From Shinella kummerowiae (GTDB lineage Bacteria > Pseudomonadota > Alphaproteobacteria > Rhizobiales > Rhizobiaceae): a stretch of DNA of 64,000 nt. The notes below the pieces were generated by a model, which saw only the letters and a list, made by a program, of their open reading frames with translations, made no database searches and had not been told where the DNA came from. Within the stretch, counting starts at the first letter, position 1, and every line of letters starts with the position of its first letter. The translations under genes and the position numbers were made by a program. Shown here one piece after another: positions 27,183 to 37,540 of the stretch. Location of the stretch: positions 491,159 through 555,158 of the forward strand of contig NZ_WUMK01000004.1 in the NCBI RefSeq assembly GCF_009827055.1, written 5' to 3'.

Positions 27183-28519
27183 CGTCCCCTCTTTCCTCCA
27201 CGCAGCTTCGACTTCTTGATCAGCCCTTCATACTGCTGAGCGATCAGGTGACCCTGTATCTGTGCTACAGTATCCAGGGTCACGCTGACAACAATCAAAA
27301 GCGACGTACCACCAAGGTAGAACGGCACGCCGGTCTGCGCGATAAGGATTTCAGGAAGGATACAGACGAACATCAGGTAAGCCGCGCCGATGACCGTGAT
27401 GCGGGTCAGCACGTAGTCGATATATTCGGCGGTGCGCTCGCCCGGACGAATGCCCGGAATGAAGCCGCCGTGCTTCTTCAGATTGTCGGCCGTGTCCTTC
27501 GGGTTGAAGACGATGGCCGTATAGAAGAAGGCGAAGAAGGCGATCATGGCAGCGTAGAGCGCCATGTAGAGCGGCTGACCATGGCCGAGGGCGGCGATGA
27601 TCGTGGTCGCCCAGGACGGCAGCTCGGAGGTGTTTGAGAAGCCGGCCAGCGTTGCCGGCAGCAGGAGCAGCGACGACGCGAAGATGGCCGGGATGACGCC
27701 CGCAGTGTTGAGCTTCAACGGCAGGTGCGACGTGTCGCCCTGGAACATGCGATTGCCCACTTGTCGCTTCGGATACTGGATCAGAAGCCGGCGCTGGGCG
27801 CGTTCGACGAAGACGATCAGCGCGATAACGCCGACAGCCATGACCACGACGGCAATGACAACACCGATCGACAGGGCGCCCGTGCGGCTGAGTTCGAGTG
27901 TACCGGCGAGCGCGCCCGGCAGGGCGGCGACGATGCCGGCGAAGATGATCAGCGAAATGCCGTTGCCGATGCCGCGCGAGGTGATCTGCTCACCCAGCCA
28001 CATCAGGAACATGGTGCCGCCCAGCAGCGAAATGACGGTGGAGATACGGAAGAACCAGCCCGGATCGTTGACCAGCCCTGCCCCGCTCTCAAGGCCGACC
28101 GCGATGCCATAGGCCTGCAGCGTGCCGAGCAGCACCGTGCCGTAGCGGGTGTACTGGTTGATGATCTTGCGGCCCTGCTCGCCTTCCTTCTTCAGCTGTT
28201 CCAGCGAAGGAACGACCGAGGTCATCAGCTGCACGATGATCGACGCGGAAATGTACGGCATGATGCCGAGCGCGAAGATCGCCATGCGCTCGACGGCGCC
28301 GCCGGAGAACATGTTGAAAAGGCCGAGGATACCGCTCGACTGGCCACGGAAGGCCTGCGCGAAGGCTTCGGGGTTGAGGCCCGGCAACGGGATATAGGTG
28401 CCGAGACGATAGACGAGCAGCGCGCCCAGCGTGAACCAGAGACGCTTCTTCAGATCTTCCGCCTTGGCGAAAGTCGAGAAGTTGAGATTAGAGGCAAGTT
28501 GTTCCGCTGCCGAAGCCAT
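27179..28519 (-). CDS. secY: Protein translocase subunit SecY
   Basis: A 446-aa channel subunit of the Sec translocon with about ten membrane spans, including the SecY signature region [14 protein letters not shown] near the first span and the plug and lateral-gate helices after it. It partners SecE (57696-57896 in this window) and SecG. It sits between rplO and adk as in other spc operons, but here a 317-base gap with a terminator and a strong candidate promoter separates it from rplO, so secY-adk can probably be transcribed on its own. Confidence 0.97.
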   Translation of the reverse strand: MASAAEQLASNLNFSTFAKAEDLKKRLWFTLGALLVYRLGTYIPLPGLNPEAFAQAFRGQSSGILGLFNMFSGGAVERMAIFALGIMPYISASIIVQLMTSVVPSLEQLKKEGEQGRKIINQYTRYGTVLLGTLQAYGIAVGLESGAGLVNDPGWFFRISTVISLLGGTMFLMWLGEQITSRGIGNGISLIIFAGIVAALPGALAGTLELSRTGALSIGVVIAVVVMAVGVIALIVFVERAQRRLLIQYPKRQVGNRMFQGDTSHLPLKLNTAGVIPAIFASSLLLLPATLAGFSNTSELPSWATTIIAALGHGQPLYMALYAAMIAFFAFFYTAIVFNPKDTADNLKKHGGFIPGIRPGERTAEYIDYVLTRITVIGAAYLMFVCILPEILIAQTGVPFYLGGTSLLIVVSVTLDTVAQIQGHLIAQQYEGLIKKSKLRGGKRGR

Positions 28520-28677
28520 GCATTTCTCCGCGTAGCCGATCCGGCGGCGGTGAAGCCCGGCCAGGTCCGGAATGGCTGATCCTTTTTGGCACCTGCGACC
28601 GACCCTCCCCGGATCGATGACGCCGATGCTGAAATTCGTCGTGCCCCCTGCCGTTGCGGCAAATCGGGCGGATGGAG

Positions 28678-28706
28678 CCTAAACCGGTTGAAACGCGGAT
28701 TGTCAA
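28678..28706 (-). promoter_or_regulatory. Candidate sigma-70 promoter for secY-adk
   Basis: On the minus strand a perfect TTGACA (28701-28706), preceded by C as in the rhizobial CTTGAC consensus, a 17-base spacer, and TTTAGG (28678-28683). It lies between the rplO terminator and secY, leaving a leader of roughly 150 bases. Confidence 0.55.
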
Positions 28707-28796
28707 GCAATCCCGGCCTCACTCTGGTTTTTCTTCCGGATAACAGCGGGACAAGAATCCCGACCGTCGTTGTGAGGCTCACATATGGTAGCAAAA

Positions 28797-28823
28797 TCGC
28801 CCGGTGTGAAGCACACCGGGCGA
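28797..28823 (-). terminator. Rho-independent terminator after rplO
   Basis: On the minus strand twelve-base perfect arms (TCGCCCGGTGTG and its complement) enclose a three-base loop, followed by TTTTGC, 14 bases after the rplO stop. It appears to close the S10-spc transcript upstream of secY. Confidence 0.85.
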
Positions 28824-28836
28824 AGTTTTCGTCGAA

Positions 28837-29316
28837 TTATTCGGCTGCTTCTGCGGCTGCCGAGAGAAGCTTGATCGAGCCACCGGCCTTTTCGATCTTC
28901 TCGATGGCCGACTTGGAGGCGCCAGCGACTTCGAAGGTCACCTTGGCCGTCAGCTCACCGTCGCCGAGGACGCGAACGCCATCCTTTTCGCGACGGATCA
29001 CGCCAGCTGCCTTGAGAGCAGCGGCATCAACCGTTGCCTTGCCGTCGAGCTTGCCGGCATCGAGTGCCTTCTGGATACGCTCCAGCGACACGATGGCGAA
29101 GTCAGAGGCGAAGATGTTGTTGAAGCCGCGCTTCGGCAGGCGACGGTAGATGGGCATCTGACCGCCTTCGAAGCCGTTGATGGCTACACCCGAACGTGCC
29201 TTCTGACCCTTCACACCGCGACCACCGGTCTTGCCGGAGCCCGAACCGATACCGCGACCAACGCGCTTACGGTTCTTCGAGGAGCCCTCGTTGTCCTTGA
29301 TTTCATTGAGTTTCAT
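28837..29316 (-). CDS. rplO: 50S ribosomal protein L15
   Basis: A 159-aa uL15, a late-assembly protein with a long Gly/Arg-rich N-terminal extension ([24 protein letters not shown]) that threads 23S rRNA, and a globular C-terminal domain ending in an Ala/Glu-rich tail. It starts 11 bases after rpmD. A terminator directly follows, so this is the 3' end of the long S10-spc transcript rather than a junction into secY. Confidence 0.97.
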   Translation of the reverse strand: MKLNEIKDNEGSSKNRKRVGRGIGSGSGKTGGRGVKGQKARSGVAINGFEGGQMPIYRRLPKRGFNNIFASDFAIVSLERIQKALDAGKLDGKATVDAAALKAAGVIRREKDGVRVLGDGELTAKVTFEVAGASKSAIEKIEKAGGSIKLLSAAAEAAE

Positions 29317-29327
29317 GATCTATCCCC

Positions 29328-29531
29328 TCACTTCTCTTCGACGACGCGAACGAGGTGCTGGACGGCACGGATCATGCCGCGGACAGACGGAGTGTCTTCC
29401 AGCGTGCGAACCCGATGCATCTTGTTGAGGCCCAGGCCGACCAGCGTTGCGCGCTGAACGGCCGGACGGCGGATGGGGCTGCCGATCTGCTCGACAGTCA
29501 CCGTCTTCGTAGCGGTTTCTTTCTTAGCCAT
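29328..29531 (-). CDS. rpmD: 50S ribosomal protein L30
   Basis: A 67-aa uL30, a small one-domain protein of the large subunit. The core [26 protein letters not shown] is the family signature (G-S-P-I-R, then L-G-L-N-K). The short acidic/basic N-terminal extension KKETATKTV is typical of rhizobia. It lies between rpsE (13 bases) and rplO (11 bases). Confidence 0.96.
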   Translation of the reverse strand: MAKKETATKTVTVEQIGSPIRRPAVQRATLVGLGLNKMHRVRTLEDTPSVRGMIRAVQHLVRVVEEK

Positions 29532-29544
29532 GGATCAAACTCCC

Positions 29545-30111
29545 TTATTCTTCGGAAGCGACGCCGGCGGACGCACGACGAGCCTGCAGCGTGGCATACT
29601 TCATGCCGCGCTGAGCCGCGATGTCCTTCGGGTGCATCTGGCTCTTGAGAGCGTCGAACGTCGCACGGATCATGTTGTACGGATTCGAGGAGCCGGTCGA
29701 CTTGGCGACGACGTCATGAACGCCGAGCGTTTCGAAGACGGCGCGCATCGGACCACCAGCGATGATACCGGTACCGGCCTTGGCCGAACGCAGCAGAACC
29801 TTGCCGGCGCCGTGGCGGCCGTGCACGTCGTGGTGCAGCGTGCGGCCCGAGCGCAGCGGTACGAAAATGAGGTCGCGCTTGGCGGCTTCGGTGGCCTTCC
29901 GGATCGCTTCCGGAACTTCACGAGCCTTGCCGTGGCCGAAGCCGACGCGGCCCTTCTGGTCGCCGACGACGACGAGAGCTGCAAAGCCGAAACGACGGCC
30001 GCCCTTAACGACCTTCGCGACGCGGTTGATCGCGACGAGCTTGTCGACAAACTCGCTGTCGCGCTCTTCGCGGTTCTGGCGGTCATCGCGACCGCGCTTT
30101 TCCTGTGCCAT
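29545..30111 (-). CDS. rpsE: 30S ribosomal protein S5
   Basis: A 188-aa uS5, at the mRNA entry tunnel and important for fidelity. The N-terminal double-stranded-RNA-binding-like domain ([24 protein letters not shown]) precedes a C-terminal domain with [23 protein letters not shown]. The spectinomycin-related loop around KVVKGGRR reads as wild type. It follows rplR after a 124-base gap, longer than most in this segment but without a convincing promoter or terminator. Confidence 0.97.
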   Translation of the reverse strand: MAQEKRGRDDRQNREERDSEFVDKLVAINRVAKVVKGGRRFGFAALVVVGDQKGRVGFGHGKAREVPEAIRKATEAAKRDLIFVPLRSGRTLHHDVHGRHGAGKVLLRSAKAGTGIIAGGPMRAVFETLGVHDVVAKSTGSSNPYNMIRATFDALKSQMHPKDIAAQRGMKYATLQARRASAGVASEE

Positions 30112-30235
30112 TGTCCTTTTCCTTTTTCTTTTCCGGGTGCAATCGGCAGATTGACGAAAGTCGCCTCCATTCAGGAATGGAAGCGACCAATACCCAACTG
30201 AAGTCGGCGGGCGCTCTGGGCGCCCGACCGGATGA

Positions 30236-30598
30236 TCAGAAGGTCAGACCACCTTCACGCGCAGCTTCGGCAAGAGCCTTGATGCGGCCGTGATAGATGA
30301 AGGCGCCACGGTCGAAAACGACCTCGTTGACGCCGGCCTTGACAGCACGCTCTGCAATGAGCTTGCCGACGGCAGCAGCTGCTGCCGTGTCGGCGCCCGT
30401 CTTCAGCGACGAGCGCAGATCGGTGTCGAGCGTGGAGGCGGACGCAAGCGTCTTGCCGGCCACGTCGTCGATAACCTGTACGTAGATGTTCTTCGACGAG
30501 CGATGAACCGACAGGCGCGGACGGCCATTGGCGACCGCCTTGATGGAACGGCGCACGCGGTTGGCGCGGCGCTGGAGAGCTTCTTTCCTGCTAGCCAT
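30236..30598 (-). CDS. rplR: 50S ribosomal protein L18
   Basis: A 120-aa uL18, which binds 5S rRNA with L5 and attaches it to the central protuberance. The basic N-terminus ([17 protein letters not shown]) and the family end [17 protein letters not shown] are intact. It starts 12 bases after rplF and is followed by the 124-base gap to rpsE. Confidence 0.97.
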   Translation of the reverse strand: MASRKEALQRRANRVRRSIKAVANGRPRLSVHRSSKNIYVQVIDDVAGKTLASASTLDTDLRSSLKTGADTAAAAAVGKLIAERAVKAGVNEVVFDRGAFIYHGRIKALAEAAREGGLTF

Positions 30599-30610
30599 TT
30601 CGCGTGATCC

Positions 30611-31144
30611 TTACTTCTTCTTGCCTTCTTTGCGGACAATCCGCTCTTCGGCATACTTGACGCCCTTGCCCTTGTAGGGCTCGGGGCCACGGTATTCGCG
30701 GATTTCCGCGGCGACCTGGCCGACCTTCTGCTTGTCGATGCCGGAGATGACGATTTCCGTCGGCTTCGGAACAACGATCGAGATGCCTTCCGGCGTCTGG
30801 TAGACCACGTCGTGGCTGAAGCCGAGTGCCAGCTGCAGGTTCTTGCCCTGCAGCGACGCGCGGTAGCCGACGCCGTTGATTTCGAGCTTGCGCTCGTAGC
30901 CGTCCTTCACACCCTTGAAGATGTTCTCGACCATCGTGCGGGACATGCCCCACTTGGAACGAGCATCCTTGGACGTGTTGACCGGCTGCACGACAACAGC
31001 GTTGTCTTCGAGCTTGACCGAAACTTCGTCGTTCGCGACGAAGAACAGTTCGCCCTTCGGGCCCTTTGCGGTGACCTTCTGACCGTCAACGGTCGCGGTG
31101 ACACCAGCGGGAACCTGAACGGGCTTCTTACCGATACGAGACAT
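30611..31144 (-). CDS. rplF: 50S ribosomal protein L6
   Basis: A 177-aa uL6 with two homologous beta-sheet domains, near the factor-binding site and sarcin-ricin loop. It begins [15 protein letters not shown]; the C-terminal signature [22 protein letters not shown] is intact. It lies 42 bases after rpsH and 12 bases before rplR. Confidence 0.97.
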   Translation of the reverse strand: MSRIGKKPVQVPAGVTATVDGQKVTAKGPKGELFFVANDEVSVKLEDNAVVVQPVNTSKDARSKWGMSRTMVENIFKGVKDGYERKLEINGVGYRASLQGKNLQLALGFSHDVVYQTPEGISIVVPKPTEIVISGIDKQKVGQVAAEIREYRGPEPYKGKGVKYAEERIVRKEGKKK

Positions 31145-31186
31145 TTTTATATCCTGTCTGTTCGTTATGGAGATCCTTGCCCAGTC

Positions 31187-31585
31187 TTAGAAGACCGAGC
31201 AAAGAATCTCGCCACCAACGTTCTGTTCGCGTGCCTGGTGATCGGCCATCACGCCCTTCGGGGTCGAAAGGATGGTGATGCCGAGGCCGTTCGCGACCTG
31301 CGGAATGGACTTGACCGAGACATAGACCCGGCGGCCCGGCTTGGAGACGCGGGCGATCTTGCGGATCACGGACGCGCCTTCGTAGTACTTGAGCTCGATG
31401 TTCAGCTCGGCCTTGCCGTTGCCGAATTCGACTTCCGAATATCCGCGGATGTAGCCTTCGGACTGAAGAACGTCCAGAACGCGGGCGCGCAGCTTGGAAG
31501 CCGGCGTGGAAACGCTCGACTTGCGGCGTGCGGCGCCGTTGCGGATGCGGGTGAGCATATCGCCCAGAGGATCAGTCATTGACAT
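31187..31585 (-). CDS. rpsH: 30S ribosomal protein S8
   Basis: A 132-aa uS8 that binds 16S rRNA helix 21 and, in E. coli, represses the spc operon; such control is not shown here. The N-terminus is [17 protein letters not shown]; an in-frame ATG two codons later is an alternative start. The C-terminal signature [25 protein letters not shown] is complete. It starts 12 bases after rpsN. Confidence 0.97.
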   Translation of the reverse strand: MSMTDPLGDMLTRIRNGAARRKSSVSTPASKLRARVLDVLQSEGYIRGYSEVEFGNGKAELNIELKYYEGASVIRKIARVSKPGRRVYVSVKSIPQVANGLGITILSTPKGVMADHQAREQNVGGEILCSVF

Positions 31586-31597
31586 GTGCCCGTCTCC

Positions 31598-31903
31598 TTA
31601 CCAGCTCGACTTGACAATGCCCGGCACCTTGCCGGAATTGCCCAGTTCACGAAGCGCAATACGCGACATCTTGAGTTTGCGATAAAAGGCGCGCGGACGG
31701 CCCGTTACTTCGCAGCGGTTGCGGATGCGGGTCTTCGAACCATTGCGCGGCATCGCAGCGAGCTTCAAGGTCGCCTTGAAGCGCTCTTCGATCGGAAGAG
31801 CCTGGTTCTGGGTGATCGCCTTCAGGGCCGCACGCTTTGCGGCATGATTGGCAACCAGTTTGCGGCGGCGCTTGTTCTTTTCAACTGCGCTCGTTTTCGC
31901 CAT
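31598..31903 (-). CDS. rpsN: 30S ribosomal protein S14 (zinc-free long form)
   Basis: A 101-aa uS14 of the head of the small subunit. It is the long type lacking the CxxC zinc ribbon: the C-terminal block [26 protein letters not shown] has only one Cys. A zinc-independent copy fits with no zinc-responsive paralogue being needed here, though one could exist elsewhere. It lies 34 bases after rplE and 12 before rpsH. Confidence 0.97.
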   Translation of the reverse strand: MAKTSAVEKNKRRRKLVANHAAKRAALKAITQNQALPIEERFKATLKLAAMPRNGSKTRIRNRCEVTGRPRAFYRKLKMSRIALRELGNSGKVPGIVKSSW

Positions 31904-31937
31904 AACAGTTATCCTTCTTTACGCTTGTCGTTACGGA

Positions 31938-32495
31938 TCAGGCGCGGAACGGGAAGTTGAACTCTTTCAGAAGAGCCCGCGCTTCGTCGTCCGTCGTTGC
32001 CGTCGTGCAAACGATGATGTCCATGCCCCACATCTGATCAACCTTGTCGTAGTTGATCTCAGGGAACACAATGTGCTCCTTGATACCCATGGCGAAGTTG
32101 CCACGGCCATCGAAGGACTTCGGGTTCAGACCACGAAAGTCGCGTACACGGGGCAGCGCGATGTAAACGAGGCGATCCAGAAATTCGAACATGCGGGCGC
32201 CGCGAAGGGTAACCTTTGCGCCGATCGGCATGCCTTCGCGCAGCTTGAAGCCGGCGATGGAGTTACGAGCGCGCGTGATGACCGGCTTCTGGCCGGCGAT
32301 CGCTGCGAGGTCGGCAGCCGCTACGGACGGCTTCTTCGAGTCGCCCGTCGATTCGCCAACACCCATGTTGATGACGATCTTCTCGAGGCGCGGGATCTGC
32401 ATCTCGTTGGCGTAGGAGAACTGCTCCCGCAGTGCCGGGCGGATGCGCTCGACATAGTCCTTCTTGAGCCGGGGCTCATACTTGGTGTCAGCCAT
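31938..32495 (-). CDS. rplE: 50S ribosomal protein L5
   Basis: A 185-aa uL5, which with L18 carries 5S rRNA and contacts the P-site tRNA. The start at 32495 gives the family N-terminus [14 protein letters not shown]; 15 upstream in-frame codons are rejected. The signatures [11 protein letters not shown] and [17 protein letters not shown] are present. Its start overlaps the end of rplX by eight bases, so translation is coupled. Confidence 0.97.
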   Translation of the reverse strand: MADTKYEPRLKKDYVERIRPALREQFSYANEMQIPRLEKIVINMGVGESTGDSKKPSVAAADLAAIAGQKPVITRARNSIAGFKLREGMPIGAKVTLRGARMFEFLDRLVYIALPRVRDFRGLNPKSFDGRGNFAMGIKEHIVFPEINYDKVDQMWGMDIIVCTTATTDDEARALLKEFNFPFRA

Positions 32496-32799
32496 CGATC
32501 GACACTCCCGAACGCTTTGCAACACGAACCTTCTTGTCACCCTCGACCTTGAAACCGACGCGGGTCGGCTTGCCGTCCTTGGGGTCGGCGATCGCGATGT
32601 TCGACAGATGGATCGAAGCTTCCTTGGTGATGATGCCGGCTTCCTGGGTCTGGGACTGACGCTGGTGACGCTTCACCAGGTTGATACCCTTGACGACCGC
32701 ACGGTCTTCCTTCGGCATGACCTGAACAACTTCACCGGTACGGCCCTTGTCCTTGCCGGTGAGTACGACGACCTTGTCGCCCTTACGAATCTTTTGCAT
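32488..32799 (-). CDS. rplX: 50S ribosomal protein L24
   Basis: A 103-aa uL24, an assembly initiator with an N-terminal KOW motif ([21 protein letters not shown]). Two ATGs lie in frame at 32805 and 32799. The AAGGAG site is only 2 bases from the first but 8 from the second, so 32799 (MQKIRKGD) is chosen. It follows rplN by 12 bases and overlaps rplE by eight. Confidence 0.95.
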   Translation of the reverse strand: MQKIRKGDKVVVLTGKDKGRTGEVVQVMPKEDRAVVKGINLVKRHQRQSQTQEAGIITKEASIHLSNIAIADPKDGKPTRVGFKVEGDKKVRVAKRSGVSIDG

Positions 32800-32811
32800 A
32801 GCCATCGCTCC

Positions 32812-33180
32812 TTAGAGTACTTCCGGAGCCAGCGAGATGATCTTCATGTGGTTCTTTGCGCGGAGTTCGCGCGGAACCGGTCCGAAGATACGGGTGCCGA
32901 TGGGCTCTTTCTTGTTGTCGATCAGGACGGCTGCGTTGTTGTCGAAACGGATCACGCTGCCGTCGGCGCGACGGATGTCCTTGGCGGTGCGAACAACAAC
33001 CGCCTTCATCACGTCACCCTTCTTCACGCGGCCGCGCGGGATGGCTTCCTTGATCGAGACGACAATAATGTCGCCGACCGAAGCGTACTTACGCTTGGAG
33101 CCGCCCAGCACCTTGATGCACATGACACGACGTGCGCCGGAATTATCCGCGACGTCGAGGTTAGTCTGCATCTGAATCAT
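32812..33180 (-). CDS. rplN: 50S ribosomal protein L14
   Basis: A 122-aa uL14, part of an intersubunit bridge. It begins [21 protein letters not shown] and ends [11 protein letters not shown], both canonical. It is preceded by an unusual 235-base gap after rpsQ, which holds a hairpin with a T tract and a weak promoter-like pair, so expression from rplN onward may be partly independent of the S10 segment. Confidence 0.97.
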   Translation of the reverse strand: MIQMQTNLDVADNSGARRVMCIKVLGGSKRKYASVGDIIVVSIKEAIPRGRVKKGDVMKAVVVRTAKDIRRADGSVIRFDNNAAVLIDNKKEPIGTRIFGPVPRELRAKNHMKIISLAPEVL

Positions 33181-33320
33181 GTCAGGTCGCCTTCTTGTTT
33201 TACCGGACCGGTTGGGTGTTAGCCCCCTGTTCCAGCTTATGGAAATTCATGTTTTCGCGCGGGATGGTGTGTTGCCAAGGTGGTTTCCACGTCGGCGAAC
33301 CGATGGACCTTCCGTGCGCT

Positions 33321-33352
33321 CAAAGCAAAAGAACGCTCGCGATTCCGAGCGT
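33321..33352 (-). terminator. Attenuator-like hairpin between rpsQ and rplN
   Basis: On the minus strand a seven-base perfect stem (ACGCTCG, six-base loop, CGAGCGT) is followed by TCTTTTGCTTT, about 64 bases after the rpsQ stop. The stem is modest, so partial termination is more likely than a full stop. Confidence 0.5.
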
Positions 33353-33415
33353 CCTTGCGCTGCTTCATACAGATTTTCGCGCCAGAAGCAAGAGCCCGGC
33401 GCTCAATCCTTGTAT

Positions 33416-33655
33416 TTAAGCCTGGGCCGATACGACGACGGTCCAGCGCTTGTCCTTGGAGATCGGCGCACATTCCTCGATGGAAACGACGTCGCCGACC
33501 TTGAACTGGTTGGTTTCGTCATGCGCCTTGTACTTCTTGGACCGACGAACGGTCTTCTGAAGCAGCGGGTGAGCAAAGCGGCGCTCGACGCGGACGACAA
33601 TGGTCTTGTCGTTCTTGTCGCTGACAACAGTGCCCTGCAGAATGCGTTTCGGCAT
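33416..33655 (-). CDS. rpsQ: 30S ribosomal protein S17
   Basis: A 79-aa uS17, an early-binding protein of the 16S 5' domain with an OB fold. The signature [30 protein letters not shown] is intact. It starts 12 bases after rpmC. In many bacteria it is followed closely by rplN; here a 235-base spacer intervenes. Confidence 0.97.
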   Translation of the reverse strand: MPKRILQGTVVSDKNDKTIVVRVERRFAHPLLQKTVRRSKKYKAHDETNQFKVGDVVSIEECAPISKDKRWTVVVSAQA

Positions 33656-33667
33656 ATTTTTTGGTCC

Positions 33668-33868
33668 TTAGGCCTTGGCTTCTGCCGCCTTCTGGCGGGC
33701 AATGGTCTTGACGCGCGCGATATCCTTGCGGACTTCGTTGATGCGCGAGGTCTTCTCGAGCTGGCCGGTCGCCTTCTGGAAGCGCAGGTTGAACTGCTCC
33801 TTCTTCAGCTTGGCAAGCTCATCGTTGAGCTGGTCGGCGCTGAGCGCCCGAACGTCTACGGCTTTCAT
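33668..33868 (-). CDS. rpmC: 50S ribosomal protein L29
   Basis: A 66-aa uL29, a small helical hairpin protein at the exit tunnel, where it helps dock trigger factor and SRP next to L23. The sequence [30 protein letters not shown] is typical. It lies 12 bases after rplP and 12 before rpsQ. Confidence 0.97.
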   Translation of the reverse strand: MKAVDVRALSADQLNDELAKLKKEQFNLRFQKATGQLEKTSRINEVRKDIARVKTIARQKAAEAKA

Positions 33869-33880
33869 CGCTTCTGCCCC

Positions 33881-34294
33881 TTACTCTGCAATGCGCTGTA
33901 CGAAGCGCGTCTTGACCGAGAGCTTGGCCGAGCCGAGACGAAGCGCCTCACGGGCGATCTCCTCGGAAACACCGTCGATCTCGAACATCATACGGCCAGG
34001 CTTGACCTTGGCCGCCCAGTATTCGACCGAACCCTTACCCTTACCCATGCGGACTTCGGTGGGCTTTGCGGTGACCGGAACGTCCGGGAACACGCGGATC
34101 CACACACGACCGGCACGCTTCATGTAACGGGTGATCGCGCGGCGGGCCGCTTCGATCTCGCGAGCGTTCACGCGATTCGGTTCCTGAGCCTTCAAGCCGA
34201 ACTCGCCGAAAGCGAGGTCGGAGCCGCCCTTGGCGACACCCTTGATGCGGCCCTTGAACTGCTTGCGGTACTTGGTACGCTTTGGCTGCAACAT
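33881..34294 (-). CDS. rplP: 50S ribosomal protein L16
   Basis: A 137-aa uL16 near the peptidyl-transferase centre and A-site tRNA. It begins [16 protein letters not shown], and the region around [24 protein letters not shown] is canonical. It follows rpsC by 38 bases and precedes rpmC by 12. Confidence 0.97.
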   Translation of the reverse strand: MLQPKRTKYRKQFKGRIKGVAKGGSDLAFGEFGLKAQEPNRVNAREIEAARRAITRYMKRAGRVWIRVFPDVPVTAKPTEVRMGKGKGSVEYWAAKVKPGRMMFEIDGVSEEIAREALRLGSAKLSVKTRFVQRIAE

Positions 34295-34332
34295 TTTTTT
34301 ACTTCTCCGATATTGGCTGCCAAACGCGACTG

Positions 34333-35064
34333 TTACGCGTTTTCACGACGACGGTCGCCGCGATCGCCGCGTTCACGGCTTGCGGGACCCTGGCTGTCAC
34401 TTTCGCTTGCGCGACGCTCCGAGGCCATCGGGTCGTGCTCAAGGATTTCGCCCTTGAAGATCCAGACCTTGATGCCGCAGATGCCGAATGCGGTTTCGGC
34501 TTCAGCCGTACCGTAGTCGATGTCTGCACGCAGCGTGTGAAGCGGAACGCGACCTTCGCGGTACCATTCCGTACGCGCGATTTCTGCGCCGCCGAGACGG
34601 CCGCCGCAGGTGATCTTGATGCCTTCGGCGCCAAGACGCATCGCGGACTGAACAGCGCGCTTCATCGCACGGCGGAAAGCCACGCGGCGCTCGAGCTGCT
34701 GGGCGATCGACTGTGCGACGAGCGTCGCGTCGACTTCCGGCTTGCGCACTTCAACGATGTTGAGGTGCGTTTCGGAGTTCGTCATCGAAGCGAGCTTCTT
34801 GCGAAGCTTCTCGATGTCTGCACCCTTCTTGCCGATGATCAGACCCGGGCGAGCCGAATGGATCGTAATGCGGCACTTCTTGTGCGGACGCTCGATGACG
34901 ACCTTGGCGATACCGGCCTGCTTCAGCTCTTCCATGACGAAAGCGCGGATCTTCAGGTCTTCGTGGAGCAGCTGGCCGTATTCGGCGTTGTCGGCGAACC
35001 AACGGCTGTCCCAGGTACGGTTGATGCCGAGGCGGAAACCGATTGGATTAATCTTCTGGCCCAT
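34333..35064 (-). CDS. rpsC: 30S ribosomal protein S3
   Basis: A 243-aa uS3 of the mRNA entry channel, with ribosomal helicase activity in concert with S4 and S5. The N-terminal helix and KH domain ([20 protein letters not shown]) precede the C-terminal domain, and a disordered charged tail ends [12 protein letters not shown]. Its start overlaps the rplV stop by one base. Confidence 0.97.
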   Translation of the reverse strand: MGQKINPIGFRLGINRTWDSRWFADNAEYGQLLHEDLKIRAFVMEELKQAGIAKVVIERPHKKCRITIHSARPGLIIGKKGADIEKLRKKLASMTNSETHLNIVEVRKPEVDATLVAQSIAQQLERRVAFRRAMKRAVQSAMRLGAEGIKITCGGRLGGAEIARTEWYREGRVPLHTLRADIDYGTAEAETAFGICGIKVWIFKGEILEHDPMASERRASESDSQGPASRERGDRGDRRRENA

Positions 35065-35453
35065 TATGCGGCCTCCCCTTTGGCTTCGACTTCACGGACG
35101 ACGATCGTGAGATGCGAGAAAGGCTTCTCGATCCGCGATGCGCGGCCGCGGCCACGAGCGTGGAAACGCTTCATGACAATCGACTTGCCGACATACGCTT
35201 CCGCGACGATCAGCGAGTCCACGTCGAGGTCGTGGTTGTTTTCTGCGTTGGCGATAGCAGATTCAAGCGTCTTCTTGACGGTCTCGGCGCTACGCTTGCG
35301 CGAGAATTCAAGCTCAGCGAGAGCCTTGTCCACCTTCTTGCCGCGGATGAGCGCAGCAAGCAGGTTGAGCTTCTGGGGGCTGACGCGGATCGTGCGCGCG
35401 ATGGCCTGCGCCTCGTTATCCTTCAGCCGACGTTCGGCTTTAGCCTTACCCAT
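35064..35453 (-). CDS. rplV: 50S ribosomal protein L22
   Basis: A 129-aa uL22, whose beta-hairpin lines the exit tunnel beside L4. The hairpin region [24 protein letters not shown] is intact with no insertion or deletion of the macrolide-resistance kind. It begins 2 bases after rpsS and shares a base with the rpsC start. Confidence 0.97.
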   Translation of the reverse strand: MGKAKAERRLKDNEAQAIARTIRVSPQKLNLLAALIRGKKVDKALAELEFSRKRSAETVKKTLESAIANAENNHDLDVDSLIVAEAYVGKSIVMKRFHARGRGRASRIEKPFSHLTIVVREVEAKGEAA

Positions 35454-35455
35454 CT

Positions 35456-35734
35456 TTACTTCCTCTTCGCCTTCTTGTCCGCACCATGACCGTAATAGGT
35501 CCGGGTCGGAGCGAATTCACCAAACTTGTGGCCAACCATATCTTCGTTGACGGCCACCGGGATGTGCTTCGAGCCATTGTAGACGCCGAAGGTCAAACCG
35601 ACGAACTGCGGCAGGATCGTGGAGCGACGGCTCCAGATCTTGATCACTTCGCTGCGACCGCCTTCACGAACCTTCTCAGCCTTCTTGAGAAGATAGCCGT
35701 CAACAAACGGGCCTTTCCATACTGAACGAGCCAT
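35456..35734 (-). CDS. rpsS: 30S ribosomal protein S19
   Basis: A 92-aa uS19 of the small-subunit head, paired with S13. It begins [20 protein letters not shown] and carries the signature [27 protein letters not shown] C-terminal half (here [18 protein letters not shown]). It follows rplB by 15 bases. Confidence 0.97.
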   Translation of the reverse strand: MARSVWKGPFVDGYLLKKAEKVREGGRSEVIKIWSRRSTILPQFVGLTFGVYNGSKHIPVAVNEDMVGHKFGEFAPTRTYYGHGADKKAKRK

Positions 35735-35749
35735 TCCTGACTACCTCTC

Positions 35750-36586
35750 TTACTTCTTCTTCAAGTGGCGCGAGCGCATGATGAACTTGTCGGTCGACTT
35801 GTTCGAGCGGGTACGCTTGCCCTTGGTGGGCTTGCCCCACGGGGATACCGGATGGCGACCACCGGAGGTGCGGCCTTCACCACCGCCGTGCGGGTGGTCG
35901 ACCGGGTTCATGACGACGCCGCGGTTATGCGGGGTCTTGCCGCGCCAGCGGGTGCGACCGGCCTTGCCGTCGTTGATGTTGCCGTGGTCCGGGTTGGATA
36001 CGGCGCCGATCGTGGCGAGGCAGGACGAGTGAACCAGGCGCTGTTCGCCGGAGTTCAGGCGAAGGATCGCCATGCCCTGATCGCGGCCGACGAGCTGGAC
36101 GAAGGTGCCGGCGGAGCGGGCGATCTGGCCGCCCTTGCCCGGCTTCATCTCGACGTTATGAACAATCGAGCCAACCGGGATGTACTGCAGCGGCATGGTG
36201 TTGCCGGGCTTGACGTCAACGGCCTTGTCGGACGCGATGACCTTGTCGCCGGCTGCCAGGCGCTGCGGTGCCAGGATGTAGGCCTGCTCGCCGTCAGCGT
36301 ATTCCACCAGCGCGATGAACGCCGTACGGTTCGGGTCGTATTCCAGGCGCGCAACGGTGCCTTCGACGTCGAACTTGCGACGCTTGAAGTCAACGAGACG
36401 GTAGGTGCGCTTGTGACCACCACCGATGAAGCGGGCGGTGATGCGACCGAGGTTGTTACGACCGCCGCTCTTGGAGAGACCTTCGGTCAGAGCCTTGACG
36501 GGCTTGCCCTTGTAAAGGCCCGACCGGTCGACGATGACCAGCTGACGCTGGCTCGGAGTGGTCGGATTGAAGTGTTTCAATGCCAT
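35750..36586 (-). CDS. rplB: 50S ribosomal protein L2
   Basis: A 278-aa uL2, essential for subunit joining and the peptidyl-transferase centre. The C-terminal loop [20 protein letters not shown] with its universally conserved His residues is intact, followed by the basic tail [17 protein letters not shown]. It lies 31 bases after rplW and 15 before rpsS. Confidence 0.97.
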   Translation of the reverse strand: MALKHFNPTTPSQRQLVIVDRSGLYKGKPVKALTEGLSKSGGRNNLGRITARFIGGGHKRTYRLVDFKRRKFDVEGTVARLEYDPNRTAFIALVEYADGEQAYILAPQRLAAGDKVIASDKAVDVKPGNTMPLQYIPVGSIVHNVEMKPGKGGQIARSAGTFVQLVGRDQGMAILRLNSGEQRLVHSSCLATIGAVSNPDHGNINDGKAGRTRWRGKTPHNRGVVMNPVDHPHGGGEGRTSGGRHPVSPWGKPTKGKRTRSNKSTDKFIMRSRHLKKK

Positions 36587-36617
36587 TTTCCTGTTTCCTC
36601 TTTAGCCGACTGCTCGA

Positions 36618-36911
36618 TTAGAGCCCGGTGGAGACGTCGATCGACTGGCCGTCAGCAAGCGTGACGACAGCCTTCTTGACATCTCCCTGCCGGCCGGCGA
36701 AGCCGCGGAAACGCTTAACCTTGCCCTTGCGGACGAGCGTGTTCACAGCCGTGACCTTGACGCCGAAGAGTGCTTCCACTGCAGCCTTGATTTCAGGCTT
36801 GGAGGCGCGCTTGGCGACGTTGAAGACAACCTGGTTGTTTTCGGAGACCAGCGTCGACTTTTCGGTGATCGAAGGAGATACGATCACATCGTAGTGGCGA
36901 AGATCCGTCAT
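36618..36911 (-). CDS. rplW: 50S ribosomal protein L23
   Basis: A 97-aa uL23 at the exit tunnel mouth, the docking site of trigger factor and SRP. It begins [19 protein letters not shown] with the conserved P-S-I-T-E-K. Its start overlaps the rplD stop by four bases, so L4 and L23 are translationally coupled. Confidence 0.97.
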   Translation of the reverse strand: MTDLRHYDVIVSPSITEKSTLVSENNQVVFNVAKRASKPEIKAAVEALFGVKVTAVNTLVRKGKVKRFRGFAGRQGDVKKAVVTLADGQSIDVSTGL

Positions 36912-37528
36912 TTGAACCGCTCCTCGAGGGCTTCTACAGCAGCCTTGGACAGAACGAGCGTGCCGCGGCGCAGGATATCATAAACGTTGATGCCCTGGAT
37001 CGGCAGAACGTCCACGTTCGGGATGTTCCGTGCTGCGAGCTTGAAGTTGCCGTCAAGTTCTGCGCCGCCGATGATGAGGGCGTTGGTGAGGCCGAGCGAC
37101 GCAAAAGCGCCAGCCAGAGCCTTCGTCTTTGCTTCGGCAGCAACCAGATCGTCGATGATGATCAGGTTTTCAGCCTTCAGCTTGGCCGAGAGCGCATGAC
37201 GCAGGCCGAGTGCGCGAACCTGCTTGGGCAGGTCGTGGGCATGGCTGCGGACAACCGGGCCGTGGGCCTTGCCACCGCCGCGGAACTGCGGAGCGCGTGC
37301 CGAATGGTGACGAGCGCGGCCCGTACCCTTCTGCTTGTACATCTTGGCGCCGGTGCGGGAAACTTCCGCGCGGCCCTTCGACTTGTGCGTGCCCTGCTGC
37401 TTCTTGGCAAGCTGCCAGCGAACGACGCGGGCAATGATGTCCTCACGCGGCTCAAGGCCGAAAATCGTGTCGGAAAGGGAGACCTTGCCGGCGTCCTTCC
37501 CCTCGAGGGTCGTGACTTTGAGATCCAT
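36908..37528 (-). CDS. rplD: 50S ribosomal protein L4
   Basis: A 206-aa uL4, which lines the exit tunnel with a long loop ([22 protein letters not shown] region). In gammaproteobacteria it also represses the S10 operon through a leader; the 189-base gap before rpsJ here has a hairpin, but no such control is shown. The macrolide-contact loop reads as wild type. It follows rplC by 12 bases and overlaps rplW by four. Confidence 0.97.
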   Translation of the reverse strand: MDLKVTTLEGKDAGKVSLSDTIFGLEPREDIIARVVRWQLAKKQQGTHKSKGRAEVSRTGAKMYKQKGTGRARHHSARAPQFRGGGKAHGPVVRSHAHDLPKQVRALGLRHALSAKLKAENLIIIDDLVAAEAKTKALAGAFASLGLTNALIIGGAELDGNFKLAARNIPNVDVLPIQGINVYDILRRGTLVLSKAAVEALEERFK

Positions 37529-37540
37529 GATCAGGCTCCC

